Of a stretch of 64,000 bases of DNA, positions 1-8,663 are shown piece by piece. Where the stretch lies: contig NZ_JAGGMM010000002.1 of the NCBI RefSeq assembly GCF_017875315.1, positions 310,001 through 374,000 on the forward strand, given 5' to 3'. Source of the DNA: Methanomicrobium sp. W14 (lineage in GTDB: Archaea; Halobacteriota; Methanomicrobia; Methanomicrobiales; Methanomicrobiaceae). Each line of letters begins with the position of its first letter. Positions within the stretch are counted from its first letter, which is position 1. The notes under the pieces were generated by a model that saw only the letters and a program-made list of their open reading frames with translations, was not told the DNA's origin and did no database searches. Position numbers and translations under genes: made by a program.

Positions 1-159
1 CTGGCACAGACGGTAATGGCAGAACCCGTGTTCGGGAGGAGGCAGAGGTTTCTTCCAGGGTTCTGCATGATGAATCTCGGTCATACGGGTGTCGTAAACT
101 TTGTTGCCGAAGATAAGTCCGGAGTGCATGTCCGGGTGGAGGATATACGGATAATATGA
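1..159 (+). CDS. C-terminal end of an unrecognised protein (partial)
   Basis: The frame is open from base 1 and ends at a TGA at 157-159, giving the last 52 residues of a gene whose start lies outside the window. The tail contains a Phe/Gly-rich stretch and a Val-rich end. I do not recognise the family. The stop overlaps the next start codon as ATGA (156-159), so it is probably translationally coupled to the marker 16 gene and part of the same sulfur/coenzyme M operon. No function is inferred beyond that context. Confidence 0.6.
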   Translation: MAQTVMAEPVFGRRQRFLPGFCMMNLGHTGVVNFVAEDKSGVHVRVEDIRII

Positions 160-1382
160 AGTCGGTTTATGAAATAAACGAGAAAATAATGAACGGTGAG
201 GCAGTCGTTATGACTGCGGGGGAATTCAAGGAGAGTGTGCGTGAGGGTAAGGCGCCTTCCCTTTCAGATGTTGATATAGTCACCTGCGGGACGTGCGGTG
301 TCATGTCCGGGACTTTTGCCGTCATGACAGTTCCTGTGGCGCAGCCCGGAACTTTCCGCCGCTGTGAAAAAATAAGCCTGAACGGTGTCCCGTGCTTCCC
401 CGGACCGTGCCCGAACGAAGGTCTTGGGACGGCAGACATCGTTGTATTCGGGACAACGCACGCTTCTGAAAAATACGGTGGAGGAAACCTTTTCAGGGAC
501 ATAGTCGAAGGAAAGGAGATAAAAGTCGTCGCCGAGTCTGAGGGCAGGGTATACGAGAACGAAATATTTTCCGATGACATAATGTCTGCACGCATCATAA
601 CGTCCAGAAGCGCCTTTAAAAACTATTCCGCATTTTTGAACTGCGGTAAAAGTCCGTTCAATACTATATTTTCAGTCCTTCCTCTTGGAGGAGGTGCCTC
701 GGAAGCGACAGTGAGCGGGTGCGGGGAAATAAACCCTGTCCAGAACGATCCAACTCTGCGGTTTCTCAAATCAGGTGCAAAGGTACTCCTGGACGGTGCG
801 CAGGGAAGAGTCATAGGTGAAGGTACGAGGAGTTCGGACAAAAAGCCCAACCTTTCCGCATATGCTGATATGAAGGACATGATGCCTGAGTTTATGGGCG
901 GTTTCGTCACTTCGAAAGGCCCTGAGTGCATAACTACCATTGCAGCGGCGATACCGGTAACCGATGAAAAATGCCTTGAAGACCTCTCAGTTCTTGACTG
1001 CGATATACCTCTTCCTGTTGTTGACGTCGTAAAAAGAGATGACGTCGGGACATCGGACTACGGCAGAATCTGGCAGGGGACTGACCTCAAAGTGTCCGTC
1101 AACCCCTTAAACTGCCTTTTCTGCGGAGAGTGCCCCGCAAACCTTGCCTGCCCGACAAGGGCGATAATGCCCGGCGGTGGAATTATACAGTCAAGGTGTG
1201 TTTCCTGTGGGACATGCATCCGTACATGTCCGGGTGAAGTGTACAGCATGGACATGGGCTCGGTAACCTTCGGTGAGAGTTGTGCACCTGTTGTCCTCAG
1301 GCAGTCCGACAGGAGTAAGGCGGTTGAGATTACTGAAATCCTTAAAGATATGATTGAAAGAAAAGAATTCACACTCCTTTAG
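156..1382 (+). CDS. Methanogenesis marker 16 metalloprotein (DUF39/HcyS-like with two 4Fe-4S motifs)
   Basis: The 408-residue protein has an N-terminal DUF39-type domain (about 1-310) with a Cys pair at 44 and 47 (VTCGTCGVMSG) and further cysteines in a GVPCFPGPCPNEG loop. Two ferredoxin-type motifs follow at about 319-365 (CLFCGECPANLACP and CVSCGTCIRTCP). DUF39 proteins studied in Methanosarcina insert sulfide into aspartate semialdehyde to make homocysteine, helped by a separate ferredoxin protein; here ferredoxin motifs are fused on. The gene sits 14 bp before cysteate synthase and fits a sulfur-assimilation role. Family assignment is firm; the exact reaction of this fused form is inferred. 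Confidence 0.85.
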   Translation: MKSVYEINEKIMNGEAVVMTAGEFKESVREGKAPSLSDVDIVTCGTCGVMSGTFAVMTVPVAQPGTFRRCEKISLNGVPCFPGPCPNEGLGTADIVVFGTTHASEKYGGGNLFRDIVEGKEIKVVAESEGRVYENEIFSDDIMSARIITSRSAFKNYSAFLNCGKSPFNTIFSVLPLGGGASEATVSGCGEINPVQNDPTLRFLKSGAKVLLDGAQGRVIGEGTRSSDKKPNLSAYADMKDMMPEFMGGFVTSKGPECITTIAAAIPVTDEKCLEDLSVLDCDIPLPVVDVVKRDDVGTSDYGRIWQGTDLKVSVNPLNCLFCGECPANLACPTRAIMPGGGIIQSRCVSCGTCIRTCPGEVYSMDMGSVTFGESCAPVVLRQSDRSKAVEITEILKDMIERKEFTLL

Positions 1383-1396
1383 AAAAAAGATGACTT

Positions 1397-2668
1397 ATGG
1401 GAGAATATAGTTTAAAGTGCCCAAAATGCGGCTCGGTGTTTGAGGACAAATACACCAACAGTTGTCCTGACGGCTGCAGCTCGCTGATTAAGGCCGAATA
1501 TAAACAAAAAAAGCTGAGGATACGCGACCTTCCGGGAATGTTTCGTTATCATGACTGGCTGCCGGTCGAAGACTGCCGCAATGTCGGGACAAAACCTGTA
1601 ACCTACAAGAGCAGGGAGCTTTCAAGGGAGCTCGGGATCAAAAACCTCTATATCTGTTTCAACGGCTACAACCCGGATATAAACGCGGCCGTTAAGTCCT
1701 GCTCCTTCAAGGAGCTTGAGGCTGTTCCTACAATGCTCCGGATGAAGGAGAAAGGTTCCGGAATCATACAGGTGTCTTCTGCTGGAAACACTGCACGTGC
1801 GTTCTGCGAAGTCTCAGCCGCTACAGGTATGCCTGTAATTGCCGTCGTTCCTAAGTATGCGAAGGACAATATCTGGACGACAGTCCCTGCCGGTGACGTT
1901 CTCATGATAACGGTCGACGGGGACTATACCGACGCGATAGAGTTTGGAAACAGGCTCTGCTCAATAAACGGAGTCGTTGCGGAAGGGGGAGCAAAAAATC
2001 CTGCACGACGGGATGGAATGGGTACAACCCTTCTTGACTGCGCAGTTGCGGCCGGAAGAATTCCTGACTGGTACTTCCAGGCTGTAGGGAGCGGTACAGG
2101 AGCCATTGCTGCTTTTGAGATGTCGGAACGCCTCATTGAAGACGGCAGATACGGCGGAAAGCTTCCGAGGCTTTACCTCTCGCAAAACGATGTTTTTGCA
2201 CCCATTGTAAACGCGTGGAAGGAGAGGAGGCGTGAGATTATTCCTGATAAGGATATGCCGGATGCAAAGAATTCCGCGATGAAGGCCTATTCTCCGGTCC
2301 TTACGAACAGGACTCCTCCTTATTCGGTCTTCGGCGGTCTTTTCGACGCCCTGACTGCAACCGATGGTATCACAGTCCCAGTCCCCCGGGATAAGGCCGA
2401 GAGTGCGGGAAAGCTGTTTGAGGAGGTTGAAGGCCCCGACCTTGACCCGGCAGCGGCCGTGTGTCTCGCCTCACTTCTCGATGTTTCTGAAAAAGGGACT
2501 TTTAAGCCTGAAGACACGGTCATGCTCAACATCACAGGCGGCGGGTACAGGCGTGCCAGAGAGGATTTTGATATAATAAAAGTAAATCCGTCATTTGAAG
2601 CAAGTGCAGGCGACGATATATCGAAAATTTCTTCTGATGTCGCAAAATGGGTGAAGCGTTATGTATGA
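1397..2668 (+). CDS. Cysteate synthase (threonine synthase-like, PLP-dependent)
   Basis: The 423-residue protein starts with a CPKC...C zinc-ribbon-like segment, then a threonine-synthase-type fold-II PLP domain with the phosphate-binding SSAGNTARAF segment near residue 135. This is the architecture of archaeal cysteate synthase, which exchanges the phosphate of O-phosphoserine for sulfite to give L-cysteate, an early coenzyme M intermediate in Methanosarcinales and Methanomicrobiales. The next gene is fused sulfopyruvate decarboxylase, which acts two steps later, so context favours cysteate synthase over true threonine synthase. The aminotransferase joining the two steps is not in the window. 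It overlaps the next gene by 8 bp. Confidence 0.85.
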   Translation: MGEYSLKCPKCGSVFEDKYTNSCPDGCSSLIKAEYKQKKLRIRDLPGMFRYHDWLPVEDCRNVGTKPVTYKSRELSRELGIKNLYICFNGYNPDINAAVKSCSFKELEAVPTMLRMKEKGSGIIQVSSAGNTARAFCEVSAATGMPVIAVVPKYAKDNIWTTVPAGDVLMITVDGDYTDAIEFGNRLCSINGVVAEGGAKNPARRDGMGTTLLDCAVAAGRIPDWYFQAVGSGTGAIAAFEMSERLIEDGRYGGKLPRLYLSQNDVFAPIVNAWKERRREIIPDKDMPDAKNSAMKAYSPVLTNRTPPYSVFGGLFDALTATDGITVPVPRDKAESAGKLFEEVEGPDLDPAAAVCLASLLDVSEKGTFKPEDTVMLNITGGGYRRAREDFDIIKVNPSFEASAGDDISKISSDVAKWVKRYV

Positions 2669-3767
2669 AGATGATTTTGCGGGCGGACTGAAGAGGCTTG
2701 GCATAGAGTTTGTGGTGTCGCTTCCGTGCGACCGGACAAAAGACCTGTGCTCTTTGATGGAGAGAAACTTTCATTACGTGAACATTAACCGCGAGGAGGA
2801 CGGTGTCGGCATATGTGCAGGGCTTGCCCTTTCGAAGAGGAGGTTTGTCCTTCACATGCAGAGTTCAGGTCTCGGAAACTCGCTTAACGCAATGATGTCT
2901 CTTAATTATCTCTACGGTCTGCCGCTTCCCGTTGTTGCAAGCCTGAGGGGGTATTATAAGGAAAAAATTCCTGCACAAATCCCTTTCAACAGCAAAATCC
3001 CCGGTGTTCTGGATGCACTTGGAATAAAATACACGATAATCGAAGACTCTTCAGGACTTAAGAAGGCGTACCGGATAATAGATGAATGCTTCAAAAATTC
3101 TGAAATTCATGTAATCCTTATATCCCCTAAAGTATGGGAGGGAGAACCCTGCACGTGCGAATCCAAATTTCCCGGGCGCAGCCGTGATATAAGCCTGTCT
3201 TTTGAAAGAGAGATAAAAGAGCCTGTTCTTACAAGACGTGACGCAATAAAAATAATCTCTGAATACCTGTCCGGTGAACCGGCCGTATGCAATATAGGTG
3301 TTCCCTGCAAAGAGCTATACGCCGAAAATGACAGGCAACAGAACTTCTATATGCTTGGGAGCTACACCCAGGCGACGCCGATAGGTCTTGGTCTTGCCCT
3401 CGGGCAGAAGAAGCACGTGTATGTGATAGACGGCGACGGGAGTCTCCTCGGGACTGCCGTTTTGCCGGTCGTCGCGGCTGAAAACCCAAAAAACCTGACG
3501 ATATTTGCGCTTGACAACGGGGCTTTCGGCAGCACGGGAATGCAGATTACGCATTCATGGAACGTGTGCAGCCTTGAGCTTATGGCTGTTGCCGCCGGGA
3601 TAAAAGATACTGCAATGGCCCGGACAGGAGACGATCTGAAAAGGGTTCTTTCATCCGGGAAGATACCTCAGTTTGTCCATGTAATCATAAAACCCGGAAA
3701 TTCGGATGCAAAAAATATCCCGCTTTCACCGTCAGATATAATGGAAAGGTTTGAAAAAAGCATATAA
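2661..3767 (+). CDS. comDE: Sulfopyruvate decarboxylase, fused ComD-ComE
   Basis: The 368 residues contain both halves of the enzyme. ComD-like sequence covers about 1-165 (start LKRLGIEFVVSLPCD, then INREEDGVGICAGLAL). ComE-like sequence covers about 190-368 with the thiamine-diphosphate/Mg motif GDGSLLG...LDNGAFGSTG. In Methanocaldococcus these are separate subunits; the fused form is usual in Methanomicrobia. It decarboxylates sulfopyruvate to sulfoacetaldehyde in coenzyme M synthesis. The ATG at 2661 overlaps the end of cysteate synthase and has GGGTGA upstream. A hairpin followed by a T run lies just downstream. Confidence 0.88.
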   Translation: MYEDDFAGGLKRLGIEFVVSLPCDRTKDLCSLMERNFHYVNINREEDGVGICAGLALSKRRFVLHMQSSGLGNSLNAMMSLNYLYGLPLPVVASLRGYYKEKIPAQIPFNSKIPGVLDALGIKYTIIEDSSGLKKAYRIIDECFKNSEIHVILISPKVWEGEPCTCESKFPGRSRDISLSFEREIKEPVLTRRDAIKIISEYLSGEPAVCNIGVPCKELYAENDRQQNFYMLGSYTQATPIGLGLALGQKKHVYVIDGDGSLLGTAVLPVVAAENPKNLTIFALDNGAFGSTGMQITHSWNVCSLELMAVAAGIKDTAMARTGDDLKRVLSSGKIPQFVHVIIKPGNSDAKNIPLSPSDIMERFEKSI

Positions 3768-3789
3768 CAAATTTGTTTTTTTTTATTTC

Positions 3790-3813
3790 ATCCGGGTTTC
3801 CGGATTATTTTTT
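3790..3813 (+). terminator. Hairpin terminator after comDE
   Basis: ATCCGG, a GTTT loop and CCGGAT form a perfect 6-bp stem at 3790-3805, followed by TATTTTTTTT. A long T run also lies just before it (3775-3786). It sits between the convergent comDE and pgk genes and touches the pgk stop codon. Confidence 0.6.
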
Positions 3814-5028
3814 TCCGAACATCTCCCGGCTCTTTTCAAGGGCCGAGATTGCAGGAAGCTTTTTTCCTGTCAGAAATTCTATGCAGGCACCTCCGCCCGT
3901 TGATATGTGGCTGAACCTGTCGTTTATACCAAGTGATTCGGCGACGACTGCGGTGTGCCCTCCGCCGACAACCGAAAACTCCGACTCTGATGCAGCCTTT
4001 AAAAGTTCGAAGGTTCCTGTTGAAAAAAGGTCCTCTTCAAAAAGCCCTGCAGGGCCGTTGAATACGACTGTCCCCGAGTTCCTGAGTATATCGGTGAACG
4101 GGACAAGGGAATCAAGGCCGAGGTCGAGGACAGGATATTTATCAGGTATTTTATCTACGGAAAACTCGCCTCTTGTCCCGTCTTCATTTCTAACCGCGAC
4201 ATATTCCGGGAGAATCACCTTGTCTTTAAACTTTGAAAGAATTTCTGCGGCTTTTTTAATTTCCCCGTAGTAACCGAGTTTTTTTATCAGGTCTGATGAC
4301 GGGCATCCTATGTCAACTCCCTCTGCCAGGAGAAAGACGTTTGCAACGACTCCGACCACAACAACCCTGTCGGCGATGCCGCATTCAAGGACGTTTCTCG
4401 CAACATTCATGGAGTCGTCTACCTTCGTCCCCCCGAGGACAAAGGTGACGGGCTTCGGTGAATCGGAAAACACCTTTGAAAGGCAGGACACCTCTTTTTC
4501 CATAAGTGTCCCCGCAACGGACTTCATAACGTACGGAAGGCCTACCATTGTCGGCTGCGAACGGTGTGCAGTCCCGAAAGCATCGTTTACGTATATGTCG
4601 CCGAGCTTTGAAAGGCCGCGTACAAGATGGGTGGACGCAGCCTCTTCAGGAGTCATTTTGATGTTTTCTTCTGCATTGAACCTCACGTTTTCAAGCATAA
4701 GGATGTCCCCGCAGTCCATCTTTTTTACCGCATCGCGTGCACAGCGCCCAAAAATGTCGTCGATGTATTCAACAGGTCTTCCCAGAAGGTGTTCAAGTCT
4801 TTCGGCGTGGGCTTTAAGAGTCGTGAAGTCCTTTTTCTGCGGGCGGCTCTGGTGAGTTACGATTACCACTTTCGAGTCCTGAAGGTTCTGGACCGTAGGA
4901 GTATGCTCACGGAATCTTTTGTCGTCAAGAATCGTGTTTGACGCAGGGTCTATGGGAGAATTGAAGTCAACACGTAAAATGACGGTTTTTCTGGCGGTTT
5001 CTATATCATCAAGCGTTCCAAATTTCAT
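3805..5028 (-). CDS. pgk: Phosphoglycerate kinase
   Basis: The 407-residue protein matches PGK throughout: N-terminal VILRVDFNSPID, the VIVTHQSRPQ segment, MLENVRF, YVNDAFGTAHRSQPT, and the C-terminal nucleotide-binding GGGHTAVVAESLG and STGGGACIEFLTG segments. It interconverts 3-phosphoglycerate and 1,3-bisphosphoglycerate in the cytoplasm, mainly for gluconeogenesis in a methanogen. It is monocistronic here, convergent with the coenzyme M operon. The length is normal for archaeal PGK and all key segments are intact. Confidence 0.95.
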   Translation of the reverse strand: MKFGTLDDIETARKTVILRVDFNSPIDPASNTILDDKRFREHTPTVQNLQDSKVVIVTHQSRPQKKDFTTLKAHAERLEHLLGRPVEYIDDIFGRCARDAVKKMDCGDILMLENVRFNAEENIKMTPEEAASTHLVRGLSKLGDIYVNDAFGTAHRSQPTMVGLPYVMKSVAGTLMEKEVSCLSKVFSDSPKPVTFVLGGTKVDDSMNVARNVLECGIADRVVVVGVVANVFLLAEGVDIGCPSSDLIKKLGYYGEIKKAAEILSKFKDKVILPEYVAVRNEDGTRGEFSVDKIPDKYPVLDLGLDSLVPFTDILRNSGTVVFNGPAGLFEEDLFSTGTFELLKAASESEFSVVGGGHTAVVAESLGINDRFSHISTGGGACIEFLTGKKLPAISALEKSREMFGKK

Positions 5029-5318
5029 ATTTTATGCACCCGGAAAGGAATAGCAGGTTTTGCTGATTATTATTTGATGTTGGACGCTATTGGAATTATT
5101 GTTTTTTGTCCCGAACTTTTTTTGATTTATTTTTCCGGTGAACTTATTTCAGGACTGTCCTGACGGCACTTACAGGAATATTTTGAAAAATTTCAGAATG
5201 CCTGTCCTTTTTTGGAGCTGTCGCGAAAGTCCCCGTGGAGTAATCCGTAAAAACGTTATTTTGCCGCTTTTTCAACCAAAAAGTATGTGGCACATAGAAA
5301 GTCTATCTATTTGTATAA

Positions 5319-5717
5319 ATGGCGGAGAACTATATATTCAAACTCTTTGAAGGCCTTAACAGGCAGGGACCCGGAAACGACGGGTGCACAAAAAAGGCTT
5401 TTTCATACCTGAAAAACCTCCCTGAAAACCCCAAAATTCTTGATATCGGGTGCGATGTCGTGCCTGAAAAGGAGAGGATAAATGATGCATATGATGCAGG
5501 GTATTCTCTTGTAACATCCTTCAGACTTCCTGTTTCTGCGTGGACAGATGAGTATTACGCCCCGGTCCCAAAGAGGGTAAAAGCCTTCAGAAATGAATAC
5601 AAAGACAACCCAGATGCGCAAAATCTTGCCGATGCGATATTGGAAGAGATATCCTTTTACAACGGTCATTTTTCAGAATACGGATATACTTTCTATATTT
5701 TCCATAAAGAAGAGTGA
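5319..5717 (+). pseudogene. SAM methyltransferase with its catalytic core deleted in frame
   Basis: The 132 residues begin like a class I SAM-dependent methyltransferase (LFEGLNRQGPGND, then KILDIGC at about 40-46). They then jump directly to what is normally the C-terminal part of that family (GYSLVTSFRLPVSAWTDEYYAPV through YGYTFYIFHK). Full-length relatives have about 250 residues, so roughly 110 residues covering most of the Rossmann SAM pocket and substrate site appear missing without loss of frame. The gene is intact as an open frame but unlikely to methylate anything. No convincing ribosome binding site precedes the ATG. I read it as a decaying gene or a remnant with a new role. Confidence 0.65.
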
Positions 5718-5929
5718 AGAGGGGAATAATCCGGCAGACTTCCATTATTCTGCCTCATTATTTTGTAATATTACATATATGTTTTACAATTATGCCTCTA
5801 ATTTGTAATTTTATGTTCCGGCTAACAGTATGCAACTATATTATATGCCTGTCAGCAGGAATTATATACACCACATAAACAGTCCCGTTATTGTGACGGA
5901 CAGAATGAATATCAGGATACAGGATTAAT

Positions 5930-6439
5930 ATGCGTGAACAGAAGTTTTTGGAGAGGTCATTTGAACATGCACTCTGGAATATGAGGTTTGTAGTCCTTCT
6001 CGGAGTCATTTTCGGTGCACTGAGTGCACTTGTCCTTTTTGTTGCAGGTTCTCTTGAGATTTTTGAGGTCCTGAAGGATTACCTTGTTTCAACCGAGCTT
6101 TCAATGACCCACGAGGATATTCTTATCGGGATAATCGGCGCAGTCGACTTTTATCTTATAGGGCTTGTCCTTTTAATATTCAGCTTCGGAATCTATGAGC
6201 TTTTCATATCAAAGCTTGATATTGCAAGAGTGCAGGGCGAATTCGGAAATATACTTGAAGTAAGAAATCTTGACGACCTGAAAAACAAAATTATAAAAGT
6301 CATAATTATGGTTTTAATAGTAAGTTTTTTCCAGAGAGTGCTTTCGATGGAGCTTACAACGTCGATGGACATGCTTGCAATGGCAGTCTCCATAGGTGTC
6401 ATATGTATTGGAGTTTATTTTCTTGGAAAGCATACCTGA
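5930..6439 (+). CDS. UPF0114/YqhA-family membrane protein
   Basis: The 169-residue protein has about four hydrophobic segments (near 20-42, 68-90, 120-137 and 145-163). It also has the YqhA-family features: an N-terminal amphipathic FLERSFEHALWNMRF region and a central FGIYELFISKLD segment followed by a basic loop. The family is widespread and of unknown function. It is monocistronic. The upstream 210 bp contain a perfect 12-bp palindrome TGTAATATTACA (5764-5775) and several related TTGTAAT repeats of unknown meaning. Confidence 0.8.
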   Translation: MREQKFLERSFEHALWNMRFVVLLGVIFGALSALVLFVAGSLEIFEVLKDYLVSTELSMTHEDILIGIIGAVDFYLIGLVLLIFSFGIYELFISKLDIARVQGEFGNILEVRNLDDLKNKIIKVIIMVLIVSFFQRVLSMELTTSMDMLAMAVSIGVICIGVYFLGKHT

Positions 6440-6802
6440 AAGAAAACTTTTTCCTTATTGTACTTTTTTAATAAAAAAATTGTAAACAACCAGATTTGTG
6501 GCATATAATATAAATCCATTTATATTTGGTACCAACGAAAGCTTTCTTGAAGATTAAATCCCACTGTAGAAAGGATATAATCTCCAGTAATATACCAGAA
6601 TGATCCCTGTTCAGAGGAGTATGTAAAAAAGGTCTTCAAAGAACAGAATTTTCCGTAAAATCCAAAAGAGATTATACCTTTACAGATCTCCGGATAAGCT
6701 GCAGGATTTATGTGCGGTGAAGGTTTGCTGCTTTACCAGGGTACACAGTAAATTTGAATCCTGCCGGCCGTTTGGGGACAAGATTTGACAGCGAGGTAAA
6801 TT
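6440..6802 (+). other. Intergenic stretch with a possible decayed coding remnant
   Basis: No intact gene is seen. On the plus strand at about 6599-6740 one frame reads protein-like (including FKEQNFP, then EIIPLQISG, then AAGFMCGEGLLLYQGTQ) but is broken by three TAA codons. It may be a relic of an unidentified gene or chance. The last 20 bp carry a GAGGTAAATT leader for the following flavodoxin-like gene. Confidence 0.3.
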
Positions 6803-7393
6803 ATGAAAGTAGTAGCATTTAACGGAAGTCCGAAAAAGCATGGTAACACCTACATGCTCCTTAAGATGATCCAGTCAGAACTCAGGAACCAGGATATTGA
6901 CGTTGAGATTGTCCATATAGGCGGAAAGAAGGTTATAGACTGCATAGCCTGCAACAAGTGTTTTGACAGAAAAGATAAGAGATGTATTCTGAACAGCGAC
7001 TTTGTCAATGATGCAATTGAAAAGATGGTAGAGGCTGACGGAATAATTATAGGTTCCCCGACATACTTTGCAGACGTTTCATCAGATACTAAGGCTCTTA
7101 TCGACAGGGCAGGTCTTGTTGGTATTGCAAACGACGGAATGTTCTCCAAGAAGGTCGGTGCGGCTGTTGTCACTGCGAGAAGAGGCGGATATATTCATGC
7201 GTATGATACTATCAACCATTTCTTTGGAATGTCCAACATGATAACCGTAGGCTCTTCAGACTGGAATGTAGCACTTGGTGAGGAAATTGGTGATGTTGAA
7301 AAGGACGAGGAAGGTCTTAAAGGTATAAAGAACCTCGCTGAAAATATGGCATGGCTTCTTAAAAAGATCCACGCCGGCGAGGAAAAGGCATAA
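6803..7393 (+). CDS. Flavodoxin-fold NAD(P)H-dependent FMN reductase/iron-sulfur flavoprotein-like
   Basis: The 196-residue protein opens with the FMN-phosphate loop FNGSPKKHGNTYMLL, has a CIACNKCFDRKDKRC cysteine cluster at about 53-67 and the flavin-contacting GSPTYFADVSSDTKALIDR segment. This is the architecture of the NADPH-dependent FMN reductase and archaeal iron-sulfur flavoprotein family. The cysteines do not have exactly the compact spacing of Methanosarcina Isf, so a 4Fe-4S cluster is possible but not certain. A role in redox balance or oxygen/peroxide defence is inferred from the family. A GAGGTAAATT ribosome binding site precedes the ATG. Confidence 0.85.
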   Translation: MKVVAFNGSPKKHGNTYMLLKMIQSELRNQDIDVEIVHIGGKKVIDCIACNKCFDRKDKRCILNSDFVNDAIEKMVEADGIIIGSPTYFADVSSDTKALIDRAGLVGIANDGMFSKKVGAAVVTARRGGYIHAYDTINHFFGMSNMITVGSSDWNVALGEEIGDVEKDEEGLKGIKNLAENMAWLLKKIHAGEEKA

Positions 7394-7734
7394 CTCAATA
7401 ATATTCGCCATAATTTAATCCGGGAAAATATGTTTGCATGAACTCATTTCGGATTATCCTGTATGCTTTAGTTATATCACTAATCACTGAAATTAAGATA
7501 TAGTTTCACCAATATGATGCCCGTTTCCCTGATAAAAGGGATAATGGGAAACAAAAATAATTTTTGCCGAAAAAATAACGGATTCAGACTATTGTTCCGG
7601 TGTTCTCTTTTTAATTTAATTATGTAAAATGTTCCGGGCAGAATTTTTTTGTCTGTATGTTTATCAGATGCGGGAACGGTGTTGTCATCCAGTAATATAT
7701 ACCATCAGGTCGAGTCTATTAAAGAAGACTTAAT
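7394..7734 (+). other. Intergenic stretch with an inverted repeat
   Basis: No gene is seen. GTTTCCC (7523-7529) and GGGAAAC (7546-7552) can form a stem followed by A/T-rich sequence; an alternative inner pairing CCC/GGG (7527-7540) also exists. It lies about 130 bp after the flavodoxin-like gene and may be its terminator or a processing site. The right part should hold the promoter of the ABC operon. Confidence 0.4.
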
Positions 7735-8658
7735 ATGGAGCAGATTATCCTTGTTTCCGGCCTGAAAAAAACCTTCGGCAAAAAGCCGGTTCTGTCAGGA
7801 ATTTCCTTTGATGTGAACAGAGGAGAGGTTTTTGGTTTTCTTGGGCCAAACGGAGCCGGAAAGACTACAACTATGAGAATCCTTCTTGGACTTTTAAAGC
7901 CTGATTCCGGGAAAGCTTTTGTATTCGGTGAAGACCTCGGTGTTTCAGACAGTTCACGTTCGCGTGTGGGAGTCCTGATGGAAAACAACGGGCTTTTCGA
8001 GAATTTTACTCCGCTTGAAAATCTTGAGTACTACGCCGGAATATACGGTGTTCCTGATGCAGGAAAAAGAATAGAATACCTTCTTGAGCTGACAGACCTT
8101 GAGGCGGAAGCAAACGCTAAGGTAGGAAGTTTTTCAACAGGTATGAAAAGAAAGCTTGGAATAGCAAGAGCAATATTACACAGTCCCGAGGTCCTTTTTC
8201 TCGACGAGCCCACCTCTGCCCTTGACCCGCAGGCGCAGAAGATGGTACGGGATTTAATTCAGCATCTTGCAAATGACGAGTCCATGACTGTTTTTCTGAG
8301 TTCGCATAATCTCGACGAGGTGCAGAAAATATGCAGCAGGGTCGCGATACTTCACGGCGGAGAGATAAAGGCGCTTGATTCTGTAGAAAATCTGAGAAGA
8401 GGCAGTGAGGGCAGAAGAGTGAGGATAAAACTTTCTGACGTCTCAAAAACGGATAAAGCCTTTTCATTAATCGCGGGAAATCCTGAATATACGGGTTTTC
8501 AGGAAACCGGCGGGGGTTTTTCGGTTAACCTGCACTCAGGCTCAGCCTCGCCTCTTATATGCAGTCTTTGCAGCGCCGGAGTAGGTATTGAGGAGGTTTT
8601 GACTGACAAACGTTCTCTTGAAGATATCTATATTGAAATTATGAAAGAGGAGGCCTGA
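7735..8658 (+). CDS. ABC transporter ATP-binding protein (ABC-2 exporter type)
   Basis: The 307-residue ATPase has Walker A GPNGAGKTT (about 38-46), signature FSTGMKRKLGIARA, Walker B VLFLDEPTSALDP and the switch histidine in SSHNLDEV. A C-terminal extension of about 80 residues is typical of drug- or antibiotic-export ATPases of the CcmA/DrrA type. It pairs with the permease 5 bp downstream, and the two should form one exporter in the cytoplasmic membrane. The substrate cannot be told from the sequence. Confidence 0.92.
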   Translation: MEQIILVSGLKKTFGKKPVLSGISFDVNRGEVFGFLGPNGAGKTTTMRILLGLLKPDSGKAFVFGEDLGVSDSSRSRVGVLMENNGLFENFTPLENLEYYAGIYGVPDAGKRIEYLLELTDLEAEANAKVGSFSTGMKRKLGIARAILHSPEVLFLDEPTSALDPQAQKMVRDLIQHLANDESMTVFLSSHNLDEVQKICSRVAILHGGEIKALDSVENLRRGSEGRRVRIKLSDVSKTDKAFSLIAGNPEYTGFQETGGGFSVNLHSGSASPLICSLCSAGVGIEEVLTDKRSLEDIYIEIMKEEA

Positions 8659-8663
8659 TTAAA

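Noticed and set aside
1397-2668. Reading this gene as threonine synthase
   Set aside because: The coupled sulfopyruvate decarboxylase gene and its N-terminal zinc-ribbon-like start fit cysteate synthase better, although the families are close.
5138-5350. Plus-strand 70-codon open frame upstream of the truncated methyltransferase
   Set aside because: It overlaps that gene's start and has no protein-like features.
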